Source: Methyloligella sp050110875
GTDB taxonomy: Bacteria > Pseudomonadota > Alphaproteobacteria > Rhizobiales > Methyloligellaceae
Length of the DNA: 64,000 bases
Assembly: GCA_050110875.1 (NCBI GenBank)
Contig: CP188828.1
Coordinates: forward strand, 806,001-870,000
Direction of reading: 5' to 3'
Part shown: in pieces, positions 31,866-42,416 of the stretch
Layout of the letters: each line of letters starts with the position of its first letter
How positions within the stretch are numbered: position 1 is the first letter of the stretch
The notes under the pieces: generated by a model
Seen by the model: only the letters and a program-made list of their open reading frames with translations
Told to the model about the DNA's origin: nothing
The model's database searches: none
Made by a program: the position numbers and the translations under genes

Positions 31866-33101
31866 CTACGCGGCCTTCTTGGCGTAGTAGGACTGCAGGC
31901 CGGCCATCACCTTGGCCTTGTCGAAATCGGCGCCCATGGCGAGCATGCGGTCGGCGAAGCGGCTGACGATCTCGGTGATCTGCTCCTCCGACAGCTGGTT
32001 CAGGATGCCGATGCGGACCTGGACCGGCTCCGACAGGGTCGGCCAGATGCCGAAGCCTTCGGCGCGGGCGCCCTGCACCAGCTCCTTCTCCTTGCCGCGC
32101 AGATCGCCCGGCAGGTTGCAGACGACCAGGCTGGTCATGTTGGAGGTCACCTCGCAGCCCATGGCCTCGACCGCCTCGCGCAGGGCGCGCTCGTGATAGC
32201 GATAGGCATCGGCCTTGGCCGCCTTGCCGTAGCCCAGGATGATGCGCAGGGCCTCGTGGAACGCGGCGACGGCGTAGCAGGAGTGGGTCTGGTGATAGAC
32301 CGGCGCCTCGACATCCTTGCCGTCGATGATGCCCCAATGGCGCGCATCGAGGATCGGGTGGTTCACATAGGTCCGGCAGCCGCGCTCCTTGACGACCTCG
32401 ATCGCCTTGTCGGTGAAGGAGACCGGCGCATAGGTGAGCGGCAGGGAGAGCACGCCCTTCTGGGGACAGCTCGCCCAGGCGACGACGCCCGGATAATCGT
32501 CGATGTCGAAATCCTCGACGCCCAGGGACGAGACGGCATCGACGATGCCCATGACGCCGTGCTTGACGCAGGCATCGGAGAAGCCCTTCAGGTCGTTGAT
32601 GCGCCCCGAGCCGGTCTCCCAATGGGCCATGAAGGCCCACATGGGCTTATGCTCGGCCAGGGCCGCCTCGACATCCTCGCCGGTGATGGACTTGCCGTGC
32701 TCGGTCTCCTTGATGACGACGCTGGACGCCTTCGGGTTCAGGCTGTCGGCGGCGAGCTCCTCGGCGGTGGCGGCCTTCATGCGGATGGTGAGGCTGTCGA
32801 TGCCGGAGAAGGTGCCGTTCGGGAAGGCGACGACCTTGTCGCCCGGCATGATCATGGAGAGCACGCAGTCGAGGCCGGTGAAGCCGGTGCCCGCGACGCC
32901 GTAGGTGTAGACGTTCTTGGTGCCCCAAAGCTCGCGCAGCATCTCCTTGGCCTCGATCATGCCGCGGAGCACGTCCTTCTGCATGTGGTCGGCGACGCCC
33001 GTCTTGGCGAAGCGCTCGAGCACGCGCGGATCGGTGTTGCCCGGGCCAGGGCCGGCGGCGAGCGTTTCGGGAATTTCAAGCGGGGGATAAATCTTCGTCA
33101 T
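31866..33101 (-). CDS. Class V PLP aminotransferase (alanine/serine--glyoxylate aminotransferase family)
   Basis: A protein of 411 residues. The N-terminus has AAGPGPGNTDPRVLERF. Asp188 in MGIVDAVSSLG is the pyridine-nitrogen Asp, and SCPQKGVLSLPL places the PLP lysine at 215. The family interconverts glyoxylate or pyruvate with amino acids. In a methylotroph a serine-glyoxylate aminotransferase of the serine cycle is the tempting reading, but no other serine-cycle gene is adjacent, and pyridoxamine- or alanine-using relatives look alike. GAGGTG lies six bases before the ATG. Confidence 0.85.
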   Translation of the reverse strand: MTKIYPPLEIPETLAAGPGPGNTDPRVLERFAKTGVADHMQKDVLRGMIEAKEMLRELWGTKNVYTYGVAGTGFTGLDCVLSMIMPGDKVVAFPNGTFSGIDSLTIRMKAATAEELAADSLNPKASSVVIKETEHGKSITGEDVEAALAEHKPMWAFMAHWETGSGRINDLKGFSDACVKHGVMGIVDAVSSLGVEDFDIDDYPGVVAWASCPQKGVLSLPLTYAPVSFTDKAIEVVKERGCRTYVNHPILDARHWGIIDGKDVEAPVYHQTHSCYAVAAFHEALRIILGYGKAAKADAYRYHERALREAVEAMGCEVTSNMTSLVVCNLPGDLRGKEKELVQGARAEGFGIWPTLSEPVQVRIGILNQLSEEQITEIVSRFADRMLAMGADFDKAKVMAGLQSYYAKKAA

Positions 33102-33530
33102 CGGAACACCTCAACTTCAGATAGCGTGTTGGATATGTCTTTCGATCCGCGAACGGATCGGTTGGCCCGATCCCGGCAGGATCAGTTCTGGACCGGCTCG
33201 CTATGCCGCCCTCCCTCGGGAGCCCATCCGCCCCCTCCGGTCCTCAGGGTGGTCGTTTAGAATTCGGGATAATCGTGTAGCTGGAAGGCGCCTTCCGGGC
33301 AAGAGGCGGGATGATTTTCGCCGGAATGCGGCTCTTCTCATGGCCCTTCGGGAAAAGCGAATGCCCGGACGCGCCTCACCTCTCCCCTGCGGGAAGAGGT
33401 CGGCGCTGCAAGCGCCGGGTGAGGGGAAGCGGGACCCGCTAGGTGGCCCCTCACCCCAACCCTCTCCCCACCGGGGAGAGGGAGCTCGCTGCGGCGTGGG
33501 GCACGGCGAGCGCCCCCGACCGAGCCTAGC
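33102..33530. repeat. Intergenic region with family C palindromes
   Basis: There is no gene. Two palindromic units lie at 33374-33428 (CACCTCTCCCC..., inner CGGCGCTGCAAGCGCCG dyad, GGGTGAGGGG) and 33449-33482 (CCCTCTCCCC..GGGGAGAGG). The 100 bases nearest 33102 should contain the aminotransferase promoter. Confidence 0.6.
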
Positions 33531-34061
33531 TCAGCACTTGTTGCCGAGGCTGGCCACGCAGCCGACGCCGCGGCCGGTCTCCTTGAGCACCGTGCCGCCG
33601 CCCTTGACGACGCCCTTGCCCAGCTCGCCGGCACCGCGGGCCACGCCCTTGCCGGTGTTCACGGCGCCGCCCACGACGCCCTTGCCGACTTCGCTGCCGC
33701 CCTTGAGGACGCCCTTGCCGACCTCGCCGGTGCCCTTGACCACGCCGGTGGCCGTGCCGACCGGGCCGGTCTTCAGCCCTGCGCCGACCTCGCCGACGCC
33801 GCGGGACACGCCGCCGCCGACCTCATTGGCGCCGCCGGCCACACCGCGGCCGACCTCGCCGGCGCCCTTCGCGACGCCCTTGCCGGTCTCGCTGGCGCCG
33901 GTGGCCACGCCGGAGCCGGCCTGGCCGGCCCCCTTGACCACGCCGGCACCCGTCGTCGTGGCGCCCTTCACGGTGCCCTGCACGGGCTTGGGCTGCTGGG
34001 CATAGGCTGCAGGAACTGCGAAAGCGGCGGCCATCAAGGCCGCGAGAACTGTCGTACGCAT
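33531..34061 (-). CDS. Secreted protein of twelve consecutive 11-residue Gly-rich repeats
   Basis: A protein of 176 residues. A signal peptide (MRTTVLAALMAAAFAVPAAYA) is followed, from residue 29 to 160, by twelve 11-residue units with no gap. The consensus is G-V-V-K-G-A-G-E-V-G-K; examples are GVAKGAGEVGR, GVLKGGSEVGK and GVARGAGELGK. The tail ETGRGVGCVASLGNKC holds the only two cysteines. An 11-residue period suits an amphipathic helix lying on a membrane, as in synuclein and LEA proteins, although the glycine content is high. GGGAGG precedes the ATG at 34061. The function is unknown. Confidence 0.75.
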   Translation of the reverse strand: MRTTVLAALMAAAFAVPAAYAQQPKPVQGTVKGATTTGAGVVKGAGQAGSGVATGASETGKGVAKGAGEVGRGVAGGANEVGGGVSRGVGEVGAGLKTGPVGTATGVVKGTGEVGKGVLKGGSEVGKGVVGGAVNTGKGVARGAGELGKGVVKGGGTVLKETGRGVGCVASLGNKC

Positions 34062-34226
34062 AGGATATCCTCCCTCAAACGCATAATCATAAAGAAAAGG
34101 GGCGACCCCGGATCTTCCCGGGCCTGTTACGCCAATACACATATGGCCCCTTATGGCTCGCCAAGGTGTTGATTTGGCGGCAAACACCCGGTCTTTTTAC
34201 CATCACTCTTATCAAGGGGTAAGCAC

Positions 34227-34475
34227 CTGTTCCGCCGCCTGGCCAGATTTTATGCGATCGTCACGGACGCCGGCGAAGGGGCCGTTCTCGGCTTCGTCGT
34301 GTTCGTGTTCCTGGTCTGGACCTGGCCCTACCCGGCGCCAGCATGGGCCGCCGACACCGCGCAGCTCGACTGGGGCTTAGGGTTCGCCGGGGCCGGGGCC
34401 GGCCTCGGCGCGCTTCGCAGCTGGCTCGGGCAGCGGCGTCGCGAGGCGGACGGGGATGCGGGGAATGGGGAGTGA
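34227..34475 (+). CDS. Possible 82-residue membrane protein with a CTG start
   Basis: An open frame with GC-rich third positions begins CTG TTC CGC CGC CTG GCC and ends in TGA. Translation would give a basic N-terminus (FRRLARFYAIV), one strong hydrophobic span (AVLGFVVFVFLVWTWPYP), then a Gly/Ala-rich segment and a charged tail (LGQRRREADGDAGNGE). No ATG, GTG or TTG is available before the span. The CTG has AAGGGG eight bases upstream. Either a non-standard start is used or the gene is a remnant; a previous stop in frame at 34170 limits extension. Confidence 0.4.
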   Translation: MFRRLARFYAIVTDAGEGAVLGFVVFVFLVWTWPYPAPAWAADTAQLDWGLGFAGAGAGLGALRSWLGQRRREADGDAGNGE

Positions 34476-34666
34476 GTCGAGTTTCAGCGTCGCTCCTCAT
34501 GGTGAGGGCGCGAGTGGAGCGAAGCGCGTCTCGAACCATGAGGCCTGCATCCTTCGAGACGCGGGCTTCGCCCGCCCTCAGGATGAGGCGGAGTGGACGC
34601 TGAGGGCGAGCCCCTCACCCGCGCCTAAAGGCGCGACCTCTCCCCGGCGGGGAGAGGTGAAAGAGC
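34476..34666. repeat. Palindromic repeats downstream of rpoD (families A and C)
   Basis: Two family A units at 34494-34541 and 34549-34588, and a family C unit at 34611-34660 (CCCTCACCCGCGCC..., CTCTCCCCGGCGGGGAGAGG). The last unit may serve as the transcript end of rpoD. Confidence 0.65.
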
Positions 34667-36673
<2,007 letters not shown>

Positions 36674-37233
36674 TCAATAACTCCAAAGCGCCGGGCGCGC
36701 GCATAACCCGGTCGTTCTTGTCGCGGTCTTGAGCGCGATCGCGCCCGACCTGCATATTCCTTTGCCGGCAACGCCCCTCTGCCGCCGGCTCAACGCTTCG
36801 CCATACGCCCTTCGCGTTAACCGGGAATTAAGCATGGGCGACGGCCACCGGGTTTTTCGGCTATCGGCCTGTCCTTCATGCTTGCACCGGCCCTTTCGCC
36901 CTGGCGTCCCCACGGACTTCCCGTCTCGCCGGGCAGGCGGGGGTTTCGCCCTTCCAATACGCCGTGACGGAATCGAACGCGTGAGAATGCGACGCGCAAT
37001 AAAGTCGAGCAGCTCGCTGCCGAGGCCAGGATCCGTATGCCATCTTCCACCCCAGACGGTTGCCCTGGCGATTCTCAGCTATGCAATTGGCGAGGGAAAG
37101 AGGCCCTGTCAAGGCCGCAGGCACGAAAGTCGCAGGGTGTGGCTCATAACCCTCGCCCGATCCACTTCGCCCAAACGATTTCATAGCCTTAAGCCGACCT
37201 TCCTCGCAGCCCGTCGAAGCGGCGGCGGCGCGG
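36674..37233. other. dnaG-rpoD intergenic region
   Basis: 560 bases with no convincing coding frame and no RNA I recognise. The length suggests that rpoD has its own promoters here rather than relying on read-through from dnaG. I could not identify a specific -35/-10 pair with confidence. Confidence 0.5.
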
Positions 37234-39183
37234 TCACGGGCGGCGCCCGCGATTGAGGCCGACGCGCTCGCGCCGCACCCGGGCGATGGTCTCCGCCAGA
37301 CGCTCCTTCGCCTCCCGGTCGCCGGCATCTTCATGAGCCTCGGCCACGCCGTCATTGGCCACCTGCTCCTGGAGCATGACGAACTGCTCGAACTCCGCAT
37401 CGCTCGCCTCGGAGAGATAGGGCGCGATCTCCAGAAGCTCCTTCTTCAAGGTGGGCAGCGCGCGCCAGCGGAACAGCAGATCGCGGAACTGCTCCTCCAC
37501 CTCGTCGCCGGGGGTATCGGGCTGCAGGAAGGAGATGCGGCTGAAGGCGCTCTCCTTGGCGATACGGTCGAAGAGCTTGACATGGCGGCTGTCGCGCAAG
37601 GCATCGGCCAGCCCGTCCGGCGTCACCTCCGGCTCGGCCAGGACGATCTCGGCGAGCTCGTCCAGCAGGGCGGAGAACGGGGCGGCGCGCAGCTCCAGGG
37701 CGGCGATCTCCTCCCCGAAGCGCTCCAGCAGCCACGGGTGGTTGAGCAGCGCCAGGATGATGGTGATGGCGAAGCCGCGGGGGGATGTCGGCAGGTCGCG
37801 GATGCGGCGCACCTGATCGGGCAGCGCCCGTGGGGGCCGGCCGAAGCCGGTGCGGGCGGGCGAATGGCTGCGGGCGGGCGGGCGATCGCCGAAACGCGGG
37901 CTTTGCGGCCGCTGGGCCTGCCAAAGCTGGGCGAGGCGCGATTTGATCTCACGGCGATAATGCTCGCGCACGCGGGCGTTGCCGATGCTCTCCAGAAGCC
38001 GCTCCAGGCGGGCTTCCAGGGCCGCCTTGCGCTCCGGCGTGTCGAGGGCCTGGGCGGAGATCTCCCGGTGCCAGACGATCTCGATCAGGGGCTTGGCGCC
38101 AGCTAGACAGGCGGCGAAGGCCTCCGGCCCTTCCGCCTTGACGAGGTCGTCGGGATCGCTCCCCTCGGGTAGAAAGGCGAAGCGGAAGGAGTGGCCTTCC
38201 TTCAGGACGGGCAGCATGCGGTCGATGGCGCGGGCCGCGGCCCCCTCGCCCGCCTGGTCGCCGTCGAAGCAGATGACGGGCTCAGGCGCGAGCTGCCAGA
38301 GAAGCTGCATCTGGCGCTCGGTGAAGGCGGTGCCGAGGGTGGCGACCACATTGGGGAAACCGGCCTGGTCCAGGGCGATGGCATCCATATAGCCCTCGAC
38401 CACGATGATCTCGCGCCTCTCATGCGCCGGTCCGCGGGCGCGGGCGAAGTTGAAGACGCTCGACCCCTTGTCGAAGAGCTTGGTCTCCGGGGAGTTGAGA
38501 TATTTCGGCTGGCCGCCCTCCTCCAGGGTCCGGGCGCCGAAGGCGATGACCCGGCCGCGGGAATCGGGGATGGGGATGATCAGCCGGTTGCGGAAGCGGT
38601 CGTAAGAGGCGCGGCCGTCGTCGGGCTTGATCAGGAGCCCCGCCTCCAGGAGCTGGGTCTCGGTGAAGCCCTTGCCGATCAGCGCGTTCTTCAGGAAGTC
38701 GCGAGAGGCGGGCGCGACGCCGATACGGAACGTCTTGATCGTTTCGTCCGTAAGTCCGCGGCCCCTGGCGTAGTTGCGGGCATTTCGCCCGTCACGGGTC
38801 ACGAATTGCTTTTCGAAGAGCGCGGCCGCCACCTCCATGGCGTCTATCAGGGAGAGCCGCTCCTTCTCCGCCTTCTCGTATTGGGGGTCGGGCTTCGGCA
38901 TGGGGACGCCCGCCTCGCCCGCCAGGCGTTCGACCGCCTCGGGGAAGCTCAGCCCTTCCGTCTCCATGAGGAAGCGAAAGATGTCGCCGTGATTGCCGGA
39001 GGAGAAGCAGTGATAGAAGCCCTTGCTATCGTTCACCGTGAAGGAGGGCGTCTTCTCCTTGTTGAAGGGGCTGAGGCCGACGAACTCGCGGCCGCGTCTT
39101 TTCAGATTCACGCGCCGGCCCACCACCTGGGAAACGGGCAGGCGGGAGCGAATCTCATCCAAGAAAGAATCGGTAAAACGCAT
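37234..39183 (-). CDS. dnaG: DNA primase, zinc-ligand-poor form
   Basis: A protein of 649 residues. The N-terminal zinc-ribbon position has lost three of its four ligands: GLSPFNKEKTPSF has Ser38 and Asn41 in place of Cys and His, and YHCFSSG keeps Cys59 but has Ser62 instead of Cys. The Toprim core is intact (VVEGYMDAIAL and CFDGDQAGEGAAAR), with the RNA polymerase core FGARTLEEGGQPKYLNSPET. The C-terminal helicase-interaction domain covers about the last 150 residues. It makes RNA primers for replication. Loss of the zinc ligands is, as I recall, shared by other Rhizobiales primases, so it is unlikely to be damage. Confidence 0.95.
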   Translation of the reverse strand: MRFTDSFLDEIRSRLPVSQVVGRRVNLKRRGREFVGLSPFNKEKTPSFTVNDSKGFYHCFSSGNHGDIFRFLMETEGLSFPEAVERLAGEAGVPMPKPDPQYEKAEKERLSLIDAMEVAAALFEKQFVTRDGRNARNYARGRGLTDETIKTFRIGVAPASRDFLKNALIGKGFTETQLLEAGLLIKPDDGRASYDRFRNRLIIPIPDSRGRVIAFGARTLEEGGQPKYLNSPETKLFDKGSSVFNFARARGPAHERREIIVVEGYMDAIALDQAGFPNVVATLGTAFTERQMQLLWQLAPEPVICFDGDQAGEGAAARAIDRMLPVLKEGHSFRFAFLPEGSDPDDLVKAEGPEAFAACLAGAKPLIEIVWHREISAQALDTPERKAALEARLERLLESIGNARVREHYRREIKSRLAQLWQAQRPQSPRFGDRPPARSHSPARTGFGRPPRALPDQVRRIRDLPTSPRGFAITIILALLNHPWLLERFGEEIAALELRAAPFSALLDELAEIVLAEPEVTPDGLADALRDSRHVKLFDRIAKESAFSRISFLQPDTPGDEVEEQFRDLLFRWRALPTLKKELLEIAPYLSEASDAEFEQFVMLQEQVANDGVAEAHEDAGDREAKERLAETIARVRRERVGLNRGRRP

Positions 39184-39417
39184 GTTCCTGATTCGGCCTC
39201 TTTTGGCCAGCTAACAGGCCGGACGCGCAGAAACCTACGGGTTTTCGCGTCTTCTCACCGTTATTCACCGGCAGAACAGAGCATGAATGTATGGCGGGGA
39301 TGCGGAACGGGGGCGCCAAACATCTGCGGGTTACCAAAAAATGAACGGGATTTTTTGTCCCCGTTATCATAAATCGGATGGCACGCTGACCGCCTTCAAG
39401 ATTCGCCGCTCACCGCC

Positions 39418-39651
39418 ATGCTGATCGCCGCCATCGTCACCATCGCCATCGCGCTCTGCCTGATCGGCTATCTGCTCTGGAAGGCGCCCCGCCCGCTTTC
39501 GGCGGCCGACCTCACCTTCGCGCTGTCGCCGGCGCTTGTCGGCATCCTGATCGTCAGCCGCTGGCCGCACGATCCGCTGGCGGTCGGGCTCGGGCTCATC
39601 CTGGTGCTGATCGGGGTCTATTCGGCGAACCGGCTGCATACCGGGCATTAG
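39418..39651 (+). CDS. Small hypothetical membrane protein
   Basis: A protein of 77 residues, almost entirely hydrophobic: spans at about 2-21 (LIAAIVTIAIALCLIGYLLW), 34-47 and 53-69, with short polar ends. The ATG at 39418 lies inside CGCCATG, without a strong ribosome site. No family is recognised. It is divergent from dnaG and convergent with the YqeY gene, with a family B repeat in between. Confidence 0.5.
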   Translation: MLIAAIVTIAIALCLIGYLLWKAPRPLSAADLTFALSPALVGILIVSRWPHDPLAVGLGLILVLIGVYSANRLHTGH

Positions 39652-39664
39652 GGGTCACCCGACA

Positions 39665-39753
39665 CGTCATTGCCGGGCTTGACCCGGCAATCCAGAGCCG
39701 CCCGCGCCTGGGTCCCTTGCCCTGGATGCCCGGGTCGAAGCCCGGGCATGACG
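39665..39753. repeat. Intergenic palindromic repeat (family B)
   Basis: CGTCATTGCCGGGCTTGACC...CCGGCAATCCAG and CCTGGATGCCCGGG...CCCGGGCATGACG form an inverted pair. It is related to the copies at 11666-11757 and 16511-16610. Confidence 0.75.
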
Positions 39754-39762
39754 AGGAGTTCT

Positions 39763-40212
39763 TTAGCCCAGCTTCGCCTTCACGGCGGCGCCGGCCTTGG
39801 CGAAATCCATCTCGCCGGCGTGCCTGGCTTTCAGCTCGCCCATCACCTTGCCCATGTCCTTGATGGACTCAGCACCGGTGGCAGCGATGGCCGCGTCGAT
39901 GGCCTTCTCCGTCTCGGCATCGGAAAGCTGCTTGGGCAGGAACTCGTTGATGATCTCGATCTCTTCCGCTTCTTGCGCGGCGAGCTCATCGCGGCCGGCC
40001 TCGGCATAGACTTTGCGCGAGTCCTCCCGCTGCTTCACCATCTTGGTGAGCGTGGCGAGGATCTCCGCATCGGTGGCCTGCTCCTTCCCCTCGCCGCGGG
40101 CGGCGATGTCCCGGTCCTTCACGGCGGCGGAGACCATGCGGAGCGTGGAGACGCGCCGCTTGTCCTGCGCCTTGGTGGCCTCTTTCAGAGCGGAATTGAT
40201 CTCGTCGCGCAT
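39763..40212 (-). CDS. GatB/YqeY domain protein
   Basis: A protein of 149 residues. It is the stand-alone form of the YqeY domain: MRDEINSALKEATKAQDKRRVSTLRMV at the start (long helix), EIEIINEFLPKQLSDAE in the middle and the C-terminal DFAKAGAAVKAKLG. The domain is homologous to the tail of the amidotransferase subunit GatB and probably binds tRNA, but the free-standing protein has no established reaction. It diverges from carA, 250 bases away. Confidence 0.92.
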   Translation of the reverse strand: MRDEINSALKEATKAQDKRRVSTLRMVSAAVKDRDIAARGEGKEQATDAEILATLTKMVKQREDSRKVYAEAGRDELAAQEAEEIEIINEFLPKQLSDAETEKAIDAAIAATGAESIKDMGKVMGELKARHAGEMDFAKAGAAVKAKLG

Positions 40213-40462
40213 GGGATGTGGCCGGTCGCTTGGGGAAAGATGGGCCAGAGGCTATCTGACGCGGGGATTCGGCGCAACTTGTTTAGCGCAGATAACATAT
40301 TGGAATCATTGCCATTATTTCGCATGGTGCGCGGCAGCTGAAGGCGCTCAGCCAAATGAGCACCGAGCGCGGCTTTGCATGAGTCGGATTCCGGGCTTGC
40401 ACCGGAGGCGCAGTTGGCCGATTTGTCTCCGCAAGACTTGCACGGATGAGAGTCGACATTCC

Positions 40463-41683
40463 ATGAGCGATATCGAGAGCAAAGCGAGGGACGCAGGCGC
40501 GCCCACCGCCCTTCCCGGCTGGGAAGATCAGGTGCCGACCGCCCTGCTGGTTCTGGCGGACGGAACAGTGATCGAAGGGATGGGCGCCGGCGCCACCGGC
40601 GTCGCGGTCGGCGAGGTCTGCTTCAACACCGCCATGACCGGGTATCAGGAGATCCTGACCGACCCGTCCTATGCGGGGCAGATCGTCACCTTCACCTTTC
40701 CCCATATCGGCAATGTCGGCGCGAACCCGGAGGATATCGAGACGGCGAACTCGGCCGCCGCCTCCGGCGTGCGGGGCTGCGTGCTGCGGGCGCCGATCAC
40801 GGAACCGTCGAACTACCGCTCAACCCAGCATTTCGACGATTGGCTGAAGGCGCGGGGCGTTATCGCCATCACGGGGGTCGACACCCGCGCGTTGACCGCG
40901 CTGACCCGCGAGAAGGGCATGCCCAACGCGGTGATCGCGCATGCGCCGGACGGCAAGTTCGACCTGGACGATCTGAAGCGGCAGGCCGCCGAATGGGGCG
41001 GCATGGTGGGGCTCGACCTCGCATGCGAGGTGACCACGGCCCAGACCTATTCCTGGGAGGAAGGCGCCTGGGTGTGGAACGAGGGCTTCACGCGGAAGGA
41101 GCCGCCGCGGCACCATGTGGTCGCCATCGATTACGGGCTGAAACGGAATATCCTGCGGGAGCTCACGGCGGCGGGCTGCAAGGTGACGGTGGTCTCCGCC
41201 AACACGAGCGCCGAGGAGATCCTGGAGCGGAATCCGGACGGGGTGTTCCTGTCGAACGGGCCCGGCGATCCCGCGGCGACCGGCGCGTACGCGGTGCCGG
41301 AGATCAAGAAGCTGGTGGAGAGCGGCAAGCCCGTCTTCGGCATCTGCCTCGGCCATCAGATGCTCGGCCTGGCGCTCGGCGCCAAGACCTCTCATATGCG
41401 TCAGGGCCATCACGGGGCGAACCACCCGGTGAAGGATTATCACACCGGCAAGGTCGAGATCACCTCGATGAATCACGGCTTCACGGTGGACCGGGAGAGT
41501 TTCTCGGACGCGATCGAGGAGACCCATGTCTCCCTGTTCGACGGCTCCAATTGCGGGCTGAGGGTGAAGGGCAAGCCGGTGTTTTCCGTGCAGTACCATC
41601 CGGAGGCCTCCCCCGGCCCCCAGGACAGCCATTATCTCTTCACCCGCTTCGTGGAGATGATGGACGGGGCGAAGGACGGCTAG
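40463..41683 (+). CDS. carA: Carbamoyl-phosphate synthase small (glutaminase) subunit
   Basis: A protein of 406 residues. The N-terminal CPSase domain (LVLADGTVIEGMGAGATGV) is followed by a class I glutamine amidotransferase domain with nucleophile Cys in FGICLGHQMLG and the catalytic His/Glu in YHPEASPGP. It releases ammonia from glutamine and channels it to CarB for carbamoyl phosphate, used in pyrimidine and arginine synthesis. The ATG at 40463 gives the family N-terminus with a short lineage-specific lead; the frame open further upstream is unconserved. carB is 2.2 kb downstream, separated by higBA and a membrane protein gene. Confidence 0.96.
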   Translation: MSDIESKARDAGAPTALPGWEDQVPTALLVLADGTVIEGMGAGATGVAVGEVCFNTAMTGYQEILTDPSYAGQIVTFTFPHIGNVGANPEDIETANSAAASGVRGCVLRAPITEPSNYRSTQHFDDWLKARGVIAITGVDTRALTALTREKGMPNAVIAHAPDGKFDLDDLKRQAAEWGGMVGLDLACEVTTAQTYSWEEGAWVWNEGFTRKEPPRHHVVAIDYGLKRNILRELTAAGCKVTVVSANTSAEEILERNPDGVFLSNGPGDPAATGAYAVPEIKKLVESGKPVFGICLGHQMLGLALGAKTSHMRQGHHGANHPVKDYHTGKVEITSMNHGFTVDRESFSDAIEETHVSLFDGSNCGLRVKGKPVFSVQYHPEASPGPQDSHYLFTRFVEMMDGAKDG

Positions 41684-41976
41684 GCGGTCTCCATCTCCTT
41701 GATGGAGGCCAATTCGTCCTTCTTCTCCTCCGCTTCCAGCTTCAGGTCGTAGCTCGCCTGCATGTTCAGCCAGAACTGCGGCGTCGTCCTGAAAAACTTG
41801 CCGAGACGGAGGGCTGTATCAGGGGAGATCGCCGTTTCCCGCTTAACGAGGCGTTCGATGCGGGTCCGCGGAACGCCTAAGCGCTTGGCCAGCGCGCCAG
41901 CGCTCATCTCGAGCGGAACGAGATATTCCTCATACAGAATTTCGCCGGGATGCACCGGGGGCAGAATATCGGCCAT
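41680..41976 (-). CDS. higA: HigA-family antitoxin
   Basis: A protein of 98 residues. LPPVHPGEILYEEYLVPLEM and a HTH_3 domain (SAGALAKRLGVPRTRIERLV, then ISPDTALRLGKFF) are typical of HigA/VapI antitoxins. It neutralises the HigB toxin encoded just upstream and represses the pair through the dyads at 42305-42359. Its last four bases overlap the end of carA on the other strand. AAGGAG is nine bases before the ATG. Confidence 0.93.
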   Translation of the reverse strand: MADILPPVHPGEILYEEYLVPLEMSAGALAKRLGVPRTRIERLVKRETAISPDTALRLGKFFRTTPQFWLNMQASYDLKLEAEEKKDELASIKEMETA

Positions 41977-42000
41977 GTCGTCAGCTCCTTCCCGAGCGGA

Positions 42001-42282
42001 TCAATGATAGTCGGTTATCTCAACATTTTCGGCACCGGCATCAGTCCATTCGAAGCAGATCCGCCACTGATCATTGATGCGGATCGAATGTTGCTCTTTG
42101 CGATCTCCCTTCAAGGCCTCTAGCCGGTTTCCCGGGGGCGACCGCAAATCTTCCAGAACAACAGCATTCTCGATCATGGTCAGCTTGCGCACCGTGCTTC
42201 TCACGAGGTTCGAAGGGAAACCTTTGGGGCAGTGCCCCTTTGCGACCGTCGCGGTCCTTTTGTCCTTGAACGAACGGATCAC
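42001..42282 (-). CDS. higB: HigB-family toxin (RelE/ParE superfamily mRNA interferase)
   Basis: A protein of 93 residues. The family core appears as KLTMIENAVVLEDLRSPPGN, RLEALKGDRKEQHSIRIND and QWRICFEWTD, ending VEITDYH. RelE-type HigB toxins cut mRNA at the ribosome. The GTG start has AGGGGG upstream; toxin precedes antitoxin, the usual higBA order, with 24 bases between them. It appears intact. Confidence 0.92.
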   Translation of the reverse strand: MIRSFKDKRTATVAKGHCPKGFPSNLVRSTVRKLTMIENAVVLEDLRSPPGNRLEALKGDRKEQHSIRINDQWRICFEWTDAGAENVEITDYH

Positions 42283-42304
42283 CTCTCGCCCCCTGTCGGC
42301 TCAT

Positions 42305-42321
42305 GTATCATGAAGCGATAC
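42305..42321. promoter_or_regulatory. HigA operator, site 1
   Basis: GTATCA-N5-CGATAC, 23 bases upstream of the higB start. It is nested in a wider CATGTATC-N7-GATACATG dyad. Same layout as site 2. Confidence 0.7.
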
Positions 42322-42342
42322 ATGTAGAGCGTCAAGCGATTC

Positions 42343-42359
42343 GTATCATCGCGTGATAC
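42343..42359. promoter_or_regulatory. HigA operator, site 2
   Basis: A perfect GTATCA-N5-TGATAC. Its centre is 38 bases from site 1, and the half-sites are the same as in site 1. Paired identical dyads directly upstream of higBA point to cooperative repression by HigA. Confidence 0.7.
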
Positions 42360-42416
42360 AACCTTCTCTGAAGGCGGCTTCTTCTTGGTCGCTCTTTATG
42401 TCGCTCTTTATAAAGT

